A stretch of 64,000 nucleotides of DNA from Streptomyces sp. NBC_00513 (GTDB lineage Bacteria; Actinomycetota; Actinomycetes; Streptomycetales; Streptomycetaceae): positions 8,254,249 to 8,318,248 of the forward strand of contig NZ_CP107845.1 of NCBI RefSeq assembly GCF_041431415.1, in the 5' to 3' direction. Each line of letters opens with the position of its first letter. The first letter of the stretch is position 1. The notes under the pieces were generated by a model that had not been told where the DNA came from, did no database searches, and was given only the letters and a program-made list of their open reading frames with translations. Positions 8,583 through 16,456 of the stretch are shown here, in pieces. A program made the translations under genes and the position numbers.

Positions 8583-8933
8583 TCAGGCGGCCGGTGGGGG
8601 GTCGAGGGTGAAGAGGGTGAGGGCGCCGGCGCGGTGCAGAAGCCGTACGAGTTGGGGGTTGGGTGCCCGCAGTCGCAGGGTGCGGCCGTGGGAGAGGGCG
8701 GCGAGTTGGGCGTGCAGGAGGATGTTCAGGCCTGTGGAGTCACAAAACATGAGCTCGCTGACGTCGACCGTGATCTCCGCGGGGTTGTCGGGGTCGGTGA
8801 TCGCACGCCGCAGGGCCGCGTCGAGTTCGGCGGCGCGCCCGGTGTCCAGGTCCAGTTCGCCGCGGACGCGGACCAGGTCCGGCCGGGCATCCCTGGGTTC
8901 GGGGCGCTGTGATGGTTGGTCGTGGTCGGTCAT
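8583..8933 (-). CDS. STAS-domain anti-anti-sigma factor
   Basis: 116 residues from ATG at 8933 (MTDHDQPSQRPEPRD). The STAS core is RVRGELDLDTGRAAELDAAL, EITVDVSELMFCDSTGLNIL and TLRLRAPNPQLVRLL. The Ser in FCDSTGLN is the canonical phosphorylation site. It is probably the partner of the HATPase at 9535-9924 on the same strand, ~600 bases upstream. Role: control of a SigB/SigF-like sigma factor through partner switching. No sigma factor gene is present in the window. Confidence 0.88.
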   Translation of the reverse strand: MTDHDQPSQRPEPRDARPDLVRVRGELDLDTGRAAELDAALRRAITDPDNPAEITVDVSELMFCDSTGLNILLHAQLAALSHGRTLRLRAPNPQLVRLLHRAGALTLFTLDPPPAA

Positions 8934-9534
8934 GGTTCCCCCGTGGCTGCTGCGTTCCTGCGCCGACGGTATCGGTCTCGGAGGTGTCCGAACCCGCCAC
9001 CGGGTCAACCCGGGGTGCCCCCGCCTTGGCGCTGTGGGCCACGGCGAACGCCGGTGAATAGACGTGCCCGCGAGCATCTGGTGCGGCGGGCAGGGGGTGG
9101 TGCTGGTGAACGGCGCCCGGTTCGGGTTCATTGCCGTGTCGGGGACGGCGGATACGTGGTGGCTGCTGCGGATCACCGGCACGTCCCGCCTACCGGGTCC
9201 GCCTCCTCGCCGCCCGGGAAGCCGGCGGCGTCGAGGACGAGGCGGATCCCACAGGGGTGAGGGGCCGGGGCCTCTTCCGTCCGGGTGGATGCGACTCCCT
9301 CCTCCAGCGCGGCAGCAGGCGGTCTCAACGCGATGTCGGTGGGATAGTGGCCGCTGGAGGCGCACTCCAGGGCGGCTCCCAGCTCCGTGGGGCTGTCGGC
9401 TGCTGCGCGGGTCGGTACCTGTCGCACGTTGCCGGCCACCAACCCGGACGTCAGCCCCACTCCCACGCCCGACTTCGGGGCGTCCGTGGAGAACGGCGGA
9501 CCCTCGTCTTTCTCCAGCGGTCTCCGGCGGGCGG
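8934..9534. other. 601-bp interval with no supportable gene
   Basis: Open frames exist on both strands (for example 9173-9466 minus), but none has a convincing start, a family motif or a ribosome binding site. It may hold the promoter of the STAS gene at 8933 and decayed sequence between the two partner-switching genes. Confidence 0.4.
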
Positions 9535-9924
9535 CTATCGGGCGAGGAGGGCGCTGACGGTTTTGCCGCCGGACGGCCGGCAGGTGACGGTGGTGGCCTG
9601 AGCGGGGCGGTTGACCATGGGCCAGCCGAATCCTCCGGTCCCGCCATTCAGGTCCGGGGTGCGCATGCGCGGCGCCTGCGGACTGCTGTCGTGTACGGCC
9701 ACCTCGATGCCGTCGGGATACGCGGTCAGGCTCATGGTGGCGGTGCCGCCGCCGTGACGCAGCGCGTTGGTGACGAGCTCCGACACGACCAGGACCACGG
9801 TCTCGGCGACCTCGGCCGCGATGACCGGCAGGAGGTCTTCGAGGAAGCGGCGGGCGCTCTCGCGGGCGCCGGCGATGGATGTCACGGGACGAGCGGGGGC
9901 GACGGTGACGCTCATCGTGTCCAT
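9535..9924 (-). CDS. HATPase_c anti-sigma regulatory protein (serine kinase-like)
   Basis: 129 residues; translation may start at MDTMSV or at MSVTVAP three codons later. The N-box is VLVVSELVTNALRHGGGT, the G1-like patch is DGIEVAVHDSSPQAP and the G2-like patch is NGGTGGFGWPMV. The C-terminus KTVSALLAR completes the fold. It is expected to phosphorylate a STAS antagonist and sequester a sigma factor. It is the intact version of the pseudogene at 7676-7959 and lies on the same strand as the STAS gene at 8583-8933. Confidence 0.85.
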   Translation of the reverse strand: MDTMSVTVAPARPVTSIAGARESARRFLEDLLPVIAAEVAETVVLVVSELVTNALRHGGGTATMSLTAYPDGIEVAVHDSSPQAPRMRTPDLNGGTGGFGWPMVNRPAQATTVTCRPSGGKTVSALLAR

Positions 9925-10109
9925 CAGCTCACCTCATCCCTGATCGTCGCCGCTCTGTCCTGTTCGTGCGGTTCTTGTGCCCCGGCCTGCGTGGGTTACC
10001 CCGGCGATGACCGACTTGCCTGCCCGGCCGTCGCGACGATCGTCCGAGGTGGGTTACCTCGCTGCCGAGCGCCCGGAAATCTATGCCAGCTGGATTAGAC
10101 ATTGGCCGA

Positions 10110-10545
10110 TGGTGTGGTTATGGTTTCTCTCGTAACCCAGAAGGACCGCAGGGCCTGGCAGAGACGAACTGGCAGGCAGCAGTACCCGTAAGTGCAGTGC
10201 GCAGGGCGGTGCGGTGGTGGAGTTTCGAAGCCAAGCTTGTTGCAGGTCGGCGACGGGACTGACGACCGGACCGGGTGGCCCGCGGTGATCAGGGGCCACC
10301 ACAAGCAGTACCGCAGTAGCAGCACCCAGCAGTACACGCAGTTCGCAGTATCAGCAGTGAAGTGAGTGGTACCTCGGTAAGGGTGTCGATGGTGGACGCT
10401 CGCGCCGGGAGGTTCGGCGGTGGGGTTCTAAGCCAGAGCAGATGCAGGACGGGCAACGGGGCTGGCTGCCGAAGACGTGGCGCTTGGACAGGCCACGAGC
10501 AGTACACGCAGTACGCAGTTTCAGCAGTATGTAGTTCCTATTTGG
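10110..10545 (+). repeat. Degenerate tandem repeat units with GCAGTA-rich tails
   Basis: At least two, probably three, related units lie head to tail. Unit heads are GGTGTGGTTATGGTTTC (10110), GGTGCGGTGGTGGAGTTTCG (10209) and GGTTCGGCGGTGGGGTTCT (10411). Each is followed by AAGCCA/AACCCA-like sequence and a G/C-rich stretch. Tails are dense in GCAGTA-type hexamers: 10178-10202, 10305-10360 and 10499-10530. The last two share AGCAGTACACGCAGT and TCAGCAGT. The best-matched pair is offset by ~200 bp. The array fills a leader with no recognisable gene. Confidence 0.6.
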
Positions 10546-10761
10546 TATGTAGTTGATCCCGAGGGATGAACGGAGGAATTGGCGCCATCAGGATCGCCCG
10601 GGCGCAGTGACAGGGTCCGGGTACCGCAGGACATCGTTTGTGAGGTGGTCTCCGGTCAAGCAACCGCGATCCCCGTACACCCGACGTTATTGAGGTCGGG
10701 TCGGCGGAAACAAGTAGGCCGGTGCAGTATCAGGGCCGGTAGATGGTGTAGCAGTTCCTTC
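10546..10761 (+). other. Non-coding leader between repeat units and terminator
   Basis: No convincing gene. A further GCAGTATCAG occurs at ~10723 and GTAGCAGTTCC at ~10748, continuing the hexamer theme of the repeats upstream. GATGAACGGAGGAATTGG at 10565-10582 contains a Shine-Dalgarno-like GGAGG without a clear following frame. Confidence 0.35.
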
Positions 10762-10792
10762 GGGGCCCCGGTGCCATAGGCACCGGGGCCCC
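10762..10792 (+). terminator. Perfect 14-bp hairpin directly upstream of the MerR gene
   Basis: GGGGCCCCGGTGCC (10762-10775), a 3-base ATA loop and the exact complement (10779-10792), ending 25 bases before the ATG at 10818. It can end a transcript from the repeat-bearing leader, or act as an attenuator for the downstream MerR/cold-shock genes. Confidence 0.8.
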
Positions 10793-10817
10793 TCCACGCG
10801 TTTCACAGAGAGGTGTA

Positions 10818-11168
10818 ATGACGGCAGAAACCCCGACCGGTCCGTTGGGCGGTCACCTGGACGACGACGACTATCCCGCCTACACGATGGGCCGGGCCGC
10901 CGCCATGCTCGGCACCACCCAGGGCTTCCTCCGCGCCATCGGGGACGCCCGCCTGATCACCCCGCTGCGCTCGGAGGGCGGGCACCGCCGCTACTCCCGG
11001 TACCAGTTGCGGATCGCGGCCCGCGCCCGGGAACTCGTCGACCAGGGCACGCCGATCGAGTCGGCTTGCCGCATCGTCATCCTCGAGGACCAGCTCGAAG
11101 AAGCGCAACGCCTCAACGCCGAATACCGGAACGCCGCCGGTTCGGCGAACCCGCCCGCCGCGACCTGA
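10818..11168 (+). CDS. MerR-type helix-turn-helix regulator
   Basis: 116 residues. YTMGRAAAMLGTTQGFLRAI is a winged-helix MerR DNA-binding motif, followed by LITPLRSEGGHRRYSRYQL, the typical MerR wing. A C-terminal helix (ACRIVILEDQLEEAQRLNAE) probably dimerises. No effector-binding domain is present. The ribosome binding site is AGAGG at ~10808. In Streptomyces this small regulator type is repeatedly found directly before a cold-shock gene, as here (11418-11621). The long repeat leader with a terminator upstream suggests regulated read-through. Confidence 0.85.
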   Translation: MTAETPTGPLGGHLDDDDYPAYTMGRAAAMLGTTQGFLRAIGDARLITPLRSEGGHRRYSRYQLRIAARARELVDQGTPIESACRIVILEDQLEEAQRLNAEYRNAAGSANPPAAT

Positions 11169-11307
11169 TTCGGTACGCGCCCGCCGGCACGTGCGGTTCC
11201 CCGGCGGGCTCTCCGTGGGGTGTGGCGTATGAGTCGTTTCGCGTGGTGACGGAGGGTGCCGGCGTGTAGCGTCGGGCTCAAGCTGTCGTGGTTCGGAAGT
11301 TCCCTTT

Positions 11308-11328
11308 GCCCACGCCTTCGGTGTGGGT
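11308..11328 (+). terminator. Hairpin with T-run between the MerR and cold-shock genes
   Basis: A 9-bp stem with two G-T pairs (GCCCACGCC, loop TTC, GGTGTGGGT) is followed by GTTTTG. It sits ~90 bases upstream of the cold-shock start, so it may terminate the MerR transcript or attenuate the cold-shock gene. Confidence 0.6.
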
Positions 11329-11417
11329 GTTTTGCTGTGCTGTGCCGCAGGAACCAGGACGATCACCTCCGTCTTCCGCACCGAGCGGGAGACGTCAATC
11401 GACTGGAAGGCATGGAT

Positions 11418-11621
11418 ATGGCTACGGGAACTGTGAAGTGGTTCAACGCGGAGAAGGGCTTCGGTTTCATCGCCCAGGACGGCGGCGGCCCGGACGTGTT
11501 CGCCCACTACTCGGCGATCAACTCCTCGGGCTTTCGTGAGCTCCAGGAGGGCCAGGTCGTGATGTTCGACGTCACCCAGGGCCAGAAGGGCCCCCAGGCC
11601 GAGAACATCAACCCGGCCTGA
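11418..11621 (+). CDS. Cold-shock protein, CspA family, 67 aa
   Basis: A complete cold-shock domain. [20 protein letters not shown] holds RNP1 (KGFGFI), and [10 protein letters not shown] holds the RNP2-like patch. The tail [16 protein letters not shown] is usual for Streptomyces Csp proteins. It binds single-stranded RNA/DNA and acts as an RNA chaperone. GGAAGG precedes ATGGATATG; the second ATG (11418) gives the standard family start. It follows the MerR-type gene and is followed by a strong terminator at 11740-11772. Confidence 0.95.
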   Translation: MATGTVKWFNAEKGFGFIAQDGGGPDVFAHYSAINSSGFRELQEGQVVMFDVTQGQKGPQAENINPA

Positions 11622-11739
11622 CCTTCCCCTACCGGCCCGCGGGCACCGACGGCACTGCCCTTTCTGGGCGGCCTTTGGGGCTCGCCGAGCCGAACAGCGG
11701 AAGCCTGTCCGACGCCCCGGCGGGAGTGGACACGCAGGT

Positions 11740-11772
11740 GATGAGGGCCGCGCCCCAGGCGCGGCCCTCATC
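11740..11772 (+). terminator. Perfect 15-bp terminator hairpin
   Basis: GATGAGGGCCGCGCC (11740-11754), loop CCA, exact complement (11758-11772). It lies ~120 bases after the cold-shock gene and is the probable end of that transcript. Confidence 0.85.
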
Positions 11773-12573
11773 CGTGTCGAATGCGGTCACCGCGCCGATC
11801 AGACGCTTTTCGTAGGGCGCCGTGTCGTGCCGCCCATCAGCAGTGGCCATGTGCGGGCGTTCTGGCAGCAGTCGTCATCTCGCGCGCGGCCCTGGATCGT
11901 GCGGCTGCCTGGGAATGAGGCAAGACGATGCGGGCCGATACGGGCCGCTGTGCGGGTCGCCGAGGCCGTGTACCTGGCGGTTCGCGGATGTCCCCCGGCT
12001 CGGTGAGGCTCTTCCGGGCCCGGACCTTGGCCGATGTCCAGCACGACGGCATGGCACGTGATCAGCAGGTCCTTTCCCGCTCGGCGGTGACCTGTCGCAG
12101 GTCGAGCCCGGACGCCGTCCACGAGGTCAGAGCAGGCCAGGCGATGCGCAGGTCGTGGCGGATGCGCCGGAAGGCGGCCGGAGCGTGCCGGAAGCAGCCG
12201 CGGCCGCGCAGCACCCGCACCCAGCGTGAAGTGGCCCGCAGACAAGGGCGCGGGCACGGTCACATATGGTCCGGGTCCGCGCCTTCATCTCCCCGCTTCG
12301 TTCAGTCGACAGGGCCGCGCGGTACGGCGTGTCGGGGCTGTTGCCCACCAGCGTGGACAACAACTCGACCATCGTCGCGTTCACCGTGCGGTGCGCACAG
12401 GCCGTTGGGGTCCTCCCGCGCAAGGAGACATCGCCGGCCAAACTTGTAGTCCTTATCAGTCGGGCCGCCCGCCTCACGGCGGGAGGCCGCCTTCGGCTTG
12501 CTAAGGCTTGACCATGACACCTCGGCAGGCAAGGAGTGCCACCGGTGTGCGTCTCCAACAGGAAGCGGGAACC
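11773..12573. other. 800-bp interval without a supportable gene
   Basis: Frames are open on both strands because of high GC, but none has a family motif, a good start or a ribosome binding site. The last ~70 bases (GGAAGCGGGAACC before 12574) serve the secreted protein gene. Confidence 0.4.
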
Positions 12574-12996
12574 ATGAAGAGTTCCAGTGTGCTCCGGACA
12601 CTCGCCGTGACAGGCGTGTTGGTCGCTGCGACGGTCGGCGGGACGGGTTCGTCCTCGGCCACCGCGAACGGCGACATCATCTTCAGCGGATCGGCGCCAG
12701 GCACCTATAGCGAGTTCGTCGGATGCAAGGGCTGGGTCGATATGGGCCACGAAGTGGGCAGTGGTACCGCATATGCGAGAGGATCGTTCGTACTCGGTAC
12801 GAGCACTCGCGGCACGGTGTGCAAAGGCTGGCTGGAACGCCGCACAAGCCCGAGCAATGCCTTCGAACAAGTTTCTGCCACCCACACGGCCAGCGACGTC
12901 ACCGGCTGGTTCTACGATGGAGGCGGCTACCAGGCCCGCGTGTGTGTAGGCGATAAGCTCTACGCCAACTCGTACAGCTGTATCGGCTTTTGGTAG
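12574..12996 (+). CDS. Small secreted protein, unknown function
   Basis: 140 residues starting MKSSSVLRTLAVTGVLVAA, with a Sec signal peptide cleaved near SSATA-NG (about residue 32). The mature ~108 residues contain four cysteines (GCKGW, VCKGWLERR, VCVGDK, SCIGFW), probably two disulfides. The Trp/Gly/Tyr-rich pattern suggests a compact beta-rich extracellular protein. A spaced AGGAAGCGGGAACC precedes the ATG. I do not recognise a named family. Confidence 0.6.
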   Translation: MKSSSVLRTLAVTGVLVAATVGGTGSSSATANGDIIFSGSAPGTYSEFVGCKGWVDMGHEVGSGTAYARGSFVLGTSTRGTVCKGWLERRTSPSNAFEQVSATHTASDVTGWFYDGGGYQARVCVGDKLYANSYSCIGFW

Positions 12997-13223
12997 CAGC
13001 ACACGGCGTGCGGATGACCGAAGCCCGCGTCGTGGGTCAGCTCCATCGGCATGCGGACGCGGAGCCCGGTCAATACGCAGTTCCCCGATGCACTCCTGGA
13101 GTGCATCGGGCAGGACCCGTGTCATGGGCAGGACCGGCGGGTGCTGAGCTTGCCGGTCGCCGATGGGGTAGACGGTCAGCCAGGCCGGCTGCCGTACACG
13201 CGCAGCAGGCTCATTGAGCTTCT

Positions 13224-13976
13224 TCAGCGTTGCCTCTCCAGGGTGAGGATGGCCTTGGCGATTGACGTGAGCTTGTTGGGGCTGACGCGGGCTCTGCGGA
13301 AGATCCGCCAGGCTTTGAGCCGTGCGAAGGCCCGTTCGACGGGTGAGCGGAGTCGGGCGTGTGCACGGTTGACGGCCTTCTCTTTGACGGTGAGCTCACG
13401 GTCTCGGCGCTTCTTGACGGGTGTGGCGAAGGTTCCGCCTGTACCCTGGTACGCCTTGTCCGCGAGGGCGGGGATCTTCAGCCGCTCACAGATGGTGACG
13501 ATGTCGTGGGTGCGGGCTGCGGTGATGTCCGCGGTCCGTCCGGGCAGGGCTGGCGACTACCAGACGAGTTCGCCGACCGGATTGGTGACCGCCTGGATGT
13601 TCATGCCGTGCTTGCGGTGCTTGCCGGAGTAGTCGTCCTGGCTGTTGCCGACGCGGTCGCACTCGGTGAGCGTGCCGTCCACGAGCACGTACTCCGGACG
13701 TGCCTGCCGCAGCGCGCGGGTGAGCGAGGGAGCACGGGGGGCCAGGTGTGTGATCACGCTGTGTACATAGGCGTGGGCGGTGCTCTCGCTAATCCGGAAC
13801 CCGGCCGCGATATGGGCCAGGGTGTCGTGCTTGCGCAGATATACGAGTGTGATCAAGGCCCGCTGAGAGGCCGGCAGCTTGCACCGGCGGTCACCCTCCC
13901 GGGTGACGATCAGCACCGTCAGCCACTCCACCAGGGCATGCGGAAGGTCCAATGCGGCAGGATAGGTAACCAACAA
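13224..13976 (-). pseudogene. IS5-family (DDE_Tnp_4) transposase with in-frame TAG
   Basis: Reading from [18 protein letters not shown], the frame encodes a helix-turn-helix ([15 protein letters not shown]) and the first DDE aspartate in [14 protein letters not shown]. It then meets TAG at 13557-13559 in VW*SPALPGRTADITAA. The same frame continues with ALADKAYQGTGGTFATPVKK and the third acidic residue in RSPVERAFARLKAWRI, ending at 13224. Only the stop separates the halves, so this is a recently killed transposase or a sequencing/readthrough case. Confidence 0.75.
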
Positions 13977-14032
13977 GGCTCCCTGGCTAACGAGTTGAGA
14001 CGTGAGACATCTCGCTCAACCGTCCGGGAGCC
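13977..14032. repeat. Long imperfect hairpin at the IS5 end
   Basis: GGCTCCC (13977-13983) pairs with GGGAGCC (14026-14032), and inside it GAGTTGAG pairs with CTCAAC, closing around GAGACGTGAGACATCTC. It lies immediately upstream of the transposase start and probably marks the terminal/subterminal repeat of the IS5 element. Confidence 0.45.
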
Positions 14033-14458
14033 TTGCCCGTTACGCGCCCTCGCCCGTCACCCGATCAGGAGCCAACTCGAAGAAGCTCACTGAGCCCAGC
14101 GCGGATGACAAGCCCATCAGCTCGCCCTCGCCCTCGCCAGCGTGGCGGCAGGCCGATCGCGATGCGGTCCGAGCGGCCGTGGGCCTGCCCCCGGAACCCA
14201 AGGGCAGCCAGAGGCAGGCCTTCCTCGACGGTCTCAACGCGATCGACAAGGACATCGTTCACGCCAAGGGTGACAAGGCCATCAGCTGCGGGCATCGACA
14301 CCTGCGGCATGATCAAGGACCACCCGAAGGACTCGGTCAAGCAGACGGAGCAGACCAACAAGCGCTGGACCAGCCCGACCCATCCCGACGGCCACGGCCT
14401 GACCAAGGCCGCACGAATCCTGGCTGTCACCCACATGATTATCTGCCCCAGCTACTGA
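14033..14458 (+). pseudogene. Truncated, frameshifted DUF732-like protein remnant
   Basis: One frame gives KKLTEPSADDKPISSPSPSP, then FLDGLNAIDKDIVHAKGDKA. A second frame, one base over, continues with GIDTCGMIKDHPKDSVKQTE and GHGLTKAARILAVTHMIICP to a stop at 14458. Together these match small actinobacterial secreted/lipoproteins of DUF732-like type. The signal peptide has been lost at the IS5 end, and a frameshift near 14285 separates the halves. Confidence 0.5.
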
Positions 14459-14682
14459 CGGGGTGCATGGACGAGGAGTCGTGCGGCACTACGCTTGCCG
14501 CCGCGACGGAACGGGGCGGGCCGCTGGTTCGGCGGCTCGTGGGCAAGGCCGGTTTCAGACCCCGCCGGAACCGACCGTGCCCGTGATCCGCAGGGGTGCC
14601 GTGCCCGCGCCGACTGCGGCGCCGGTGGAGCGCCCGCCGGGCCTGGGCCCGATCGCGGCCTGGTCGACGGAGGTGCCTCTGC

Positions 14683-16020
14683 GCCGGGGTGCCTCACGAG
14701 CTGATCCGCTGGACCTCCCGGCGCAGCGACCAGATCGCCGCCTGCCTGGAAGAGCTGGAGCACGAGTACGTCACCGCCGTCGACGACGAAGGCGAGCTGA
14801 AGTTCCTGCCCGTGGTCTCCGAGCGGGCCCGCGCCAAGCTGAACCGGATCGCCGCCCGCAAGACCCGACCGCCCAAGCAGAAGACCCGGCCGCTCGCACA
14901 GCTGCGCGTCTGGTGGAAGACGAGCGCGATTCTGACCTCCGGGGTGGCTGTCGACGTCATCAACTCTCTCCTCGAGTACGCCCGCGCCGCGGCTGCCGCG
15001 ATCCGGGCCCGGGTCGCGGCCGTGGTTGATGTTGCGCTGGCGGCCGTCGACGTCACCGCGACGGTGTTCGTGATGAACGACGGCGGACGCTTCCACCGCC
15101 GGCACCTGCTCGCCGAAGCGCGCCGCCACCTCGCCCTCGTCCTGCGCGGCCGCCGCCGCGAACCCGGCCTGGACGAGATGATCGTGGCCACCGCCATCTC
15201 CACGTACTGCCTGGACATCAGCGAGCCGAAGACCGTGATCGGCCTGCTGTCGGACTACCGCCTCTACACCGCCCGGTGGTCCCTGTCCGACCTCCCCGAC
15301 CGCCGCCACACACCCACCCCCGTGCCCGACCCGGACCGGCAGCCCCCGGCCGATTCCGGCGATTCGGCTGCGCCCCGGGCATGGGGCCAGGACGCGGGGG
15401 AGTGGGAGATCCCCCGTATCCCGCTGCAGTACGAGCGCGCTGTCCTCGCCGGTGCGGTGGTGCGGGACAAGCTGCGGACCACCGCCACTGTCACCGCCGT
15501 GCGGGGCCGGGCGTTCGACGTCCTCGCGCACCAGCAGGCGGCGATGCCCGAGCAGCTGCTCGCGGCCGCGGCTGCCGACCCCGACGACGAGGACCAGGAC
15601 GAGGACCAGGAGCCGGAGGTCGGACGCGGCGGGGCGATCGACATGACGGCGTTACGGGCCCTCCGGGAGTCCCGCACCGACGTCGAAGCCCTCGACCTCA
15701 CTGCCGAGCGGCTGCGCCACCTCCAGGACGCGTTCACCAAGGCGGCCGGCGACTCCCGCACCCGCGCGACCCGCTACGCCCAACAGGACGACGCCGCCGC
15801 GGTGCGTCCGGTGCGTCGGGACGATCAGCAGGCGCACCGCCCGCCAGAGCCCGGACCACTGCCTGGACGCCTCGGGGCCGAGCAGCGAAGGACGGCCGCC
15901 GTCTCCAACGGAAGCGGCGGCCGGCGGGCGGCACCAGCCCTGACCCAGAGTCGCGCTGACGTTGATCGCCGGGCCGGGCCCGGCGGGATCAGGCGAAGGC
16001 CAGGCGATTCAGCTCGGTGA
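14683..16020 (+). pseudogene. MobF (TrwC-like) relaxase, internal/C-terminal remnant
   Basis: AGVPHELIRWTSRRSDQI and then LPVVSERARAKLNRIAARK match the segment just after the HUH relaxase domain of MobF proteins. VFVMNDGGRFHRRHLLAEAR resembles the TraI/TrwC linker. The catalytic His/Tyr N-terminus and the helicase motifs are absent. The C-terminal part (EWEIPRIPLQYERAVLAG, LRALRESRTDVEALDLTA) is nearly repeated at 26677-27357. Such proteins nick plasmid DNA for conjugation, but this piece cannot. Confidence 0.6.
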
Positions 16021-16307
16021 TGGTCTGGCTGCGGCCGTCGGAGGGCTCCTGCCGCGCGATCGAGGCGCACCGCCCAGCCGCACCGTCGTCCCGGGTGGAT
16101 CCGGGTATCGCATACGCGGTGGAGCGGCAGAACGCCGTGATGCGTGAGCTCAGCCAGCGGTCGTTCCCCAATCAGAAGAAGCTCGCCGACGAGCAGCCGA
16201 CGCCGATAGACAGCGCCATCCTCACGCGGCGCCGCGAATTCGCTGCCACCGAGACTGCTGCCCTGCACCGGGCGCGAGCCGAACGTTCAGGGCCCGGGCC
16301 GCGGTAA
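16020..16307 (+). CDS. Possible small hypothetical protein
   Basis: About 95 residues starting at ATG 16020 (MVWLRPSEG). The second half has protein-like composition (PGIAYAVERQNAVMRELSQR, FPNQKKLADEQPTP). The start overlaps the stop of the relaxase remnant, so it may be the tail of a once-longer reading frame. No family recognised. Confidence 0.25.
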   Translation: MVWLRPSEGSCRAIEAHRPAAPSSRVDPGIAYAVERQNAVMRELSQRSFPNQKKLADEQPTPIDSAILTRRREFAATETAALHRARAERSGPGPR

Positions 16308-16456
16308 CCCTTCCGCAGGGCGCTCCGCTCCGGTGCACGGCGTGACTGGCGGCGAGGACGCGTCGTGCATCAGCGTTGGCCGCCGCAGGATCACACCGGC
16401 CTGGCGCGCACCGGCGGCGGGGCGGGTCTTGAGCGGGTGGCCCGCCCCACCTGTTG

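Noticed and set aside
9064..10098. 344-codon plus-strand frame over the HATPase region
   Set aside because: Crosses an intact minus-strand HATPase and lacks a plausible start or family.
10200..10440. tRNA-like T-arm look-alikes (GTTTCGAAGCC, GGTTCTAAGCC)
   Set aside because: No cloverleaf can be built around them; they are the same position of two repeat units, better described as a repeat.
11629..11850. 73-codon minus-strand frame after the cold-shock gene
   Set aside because: It reads straight through the perfect terminator hairpin at 11740-11772, which accounts for its codon pattern.
12127..13125. 332-codon minus-strand frame across the small secreted protein
   Set aside because: Shadow of the plus-strand gene with signal peptide and ribosome binding site at 12574.
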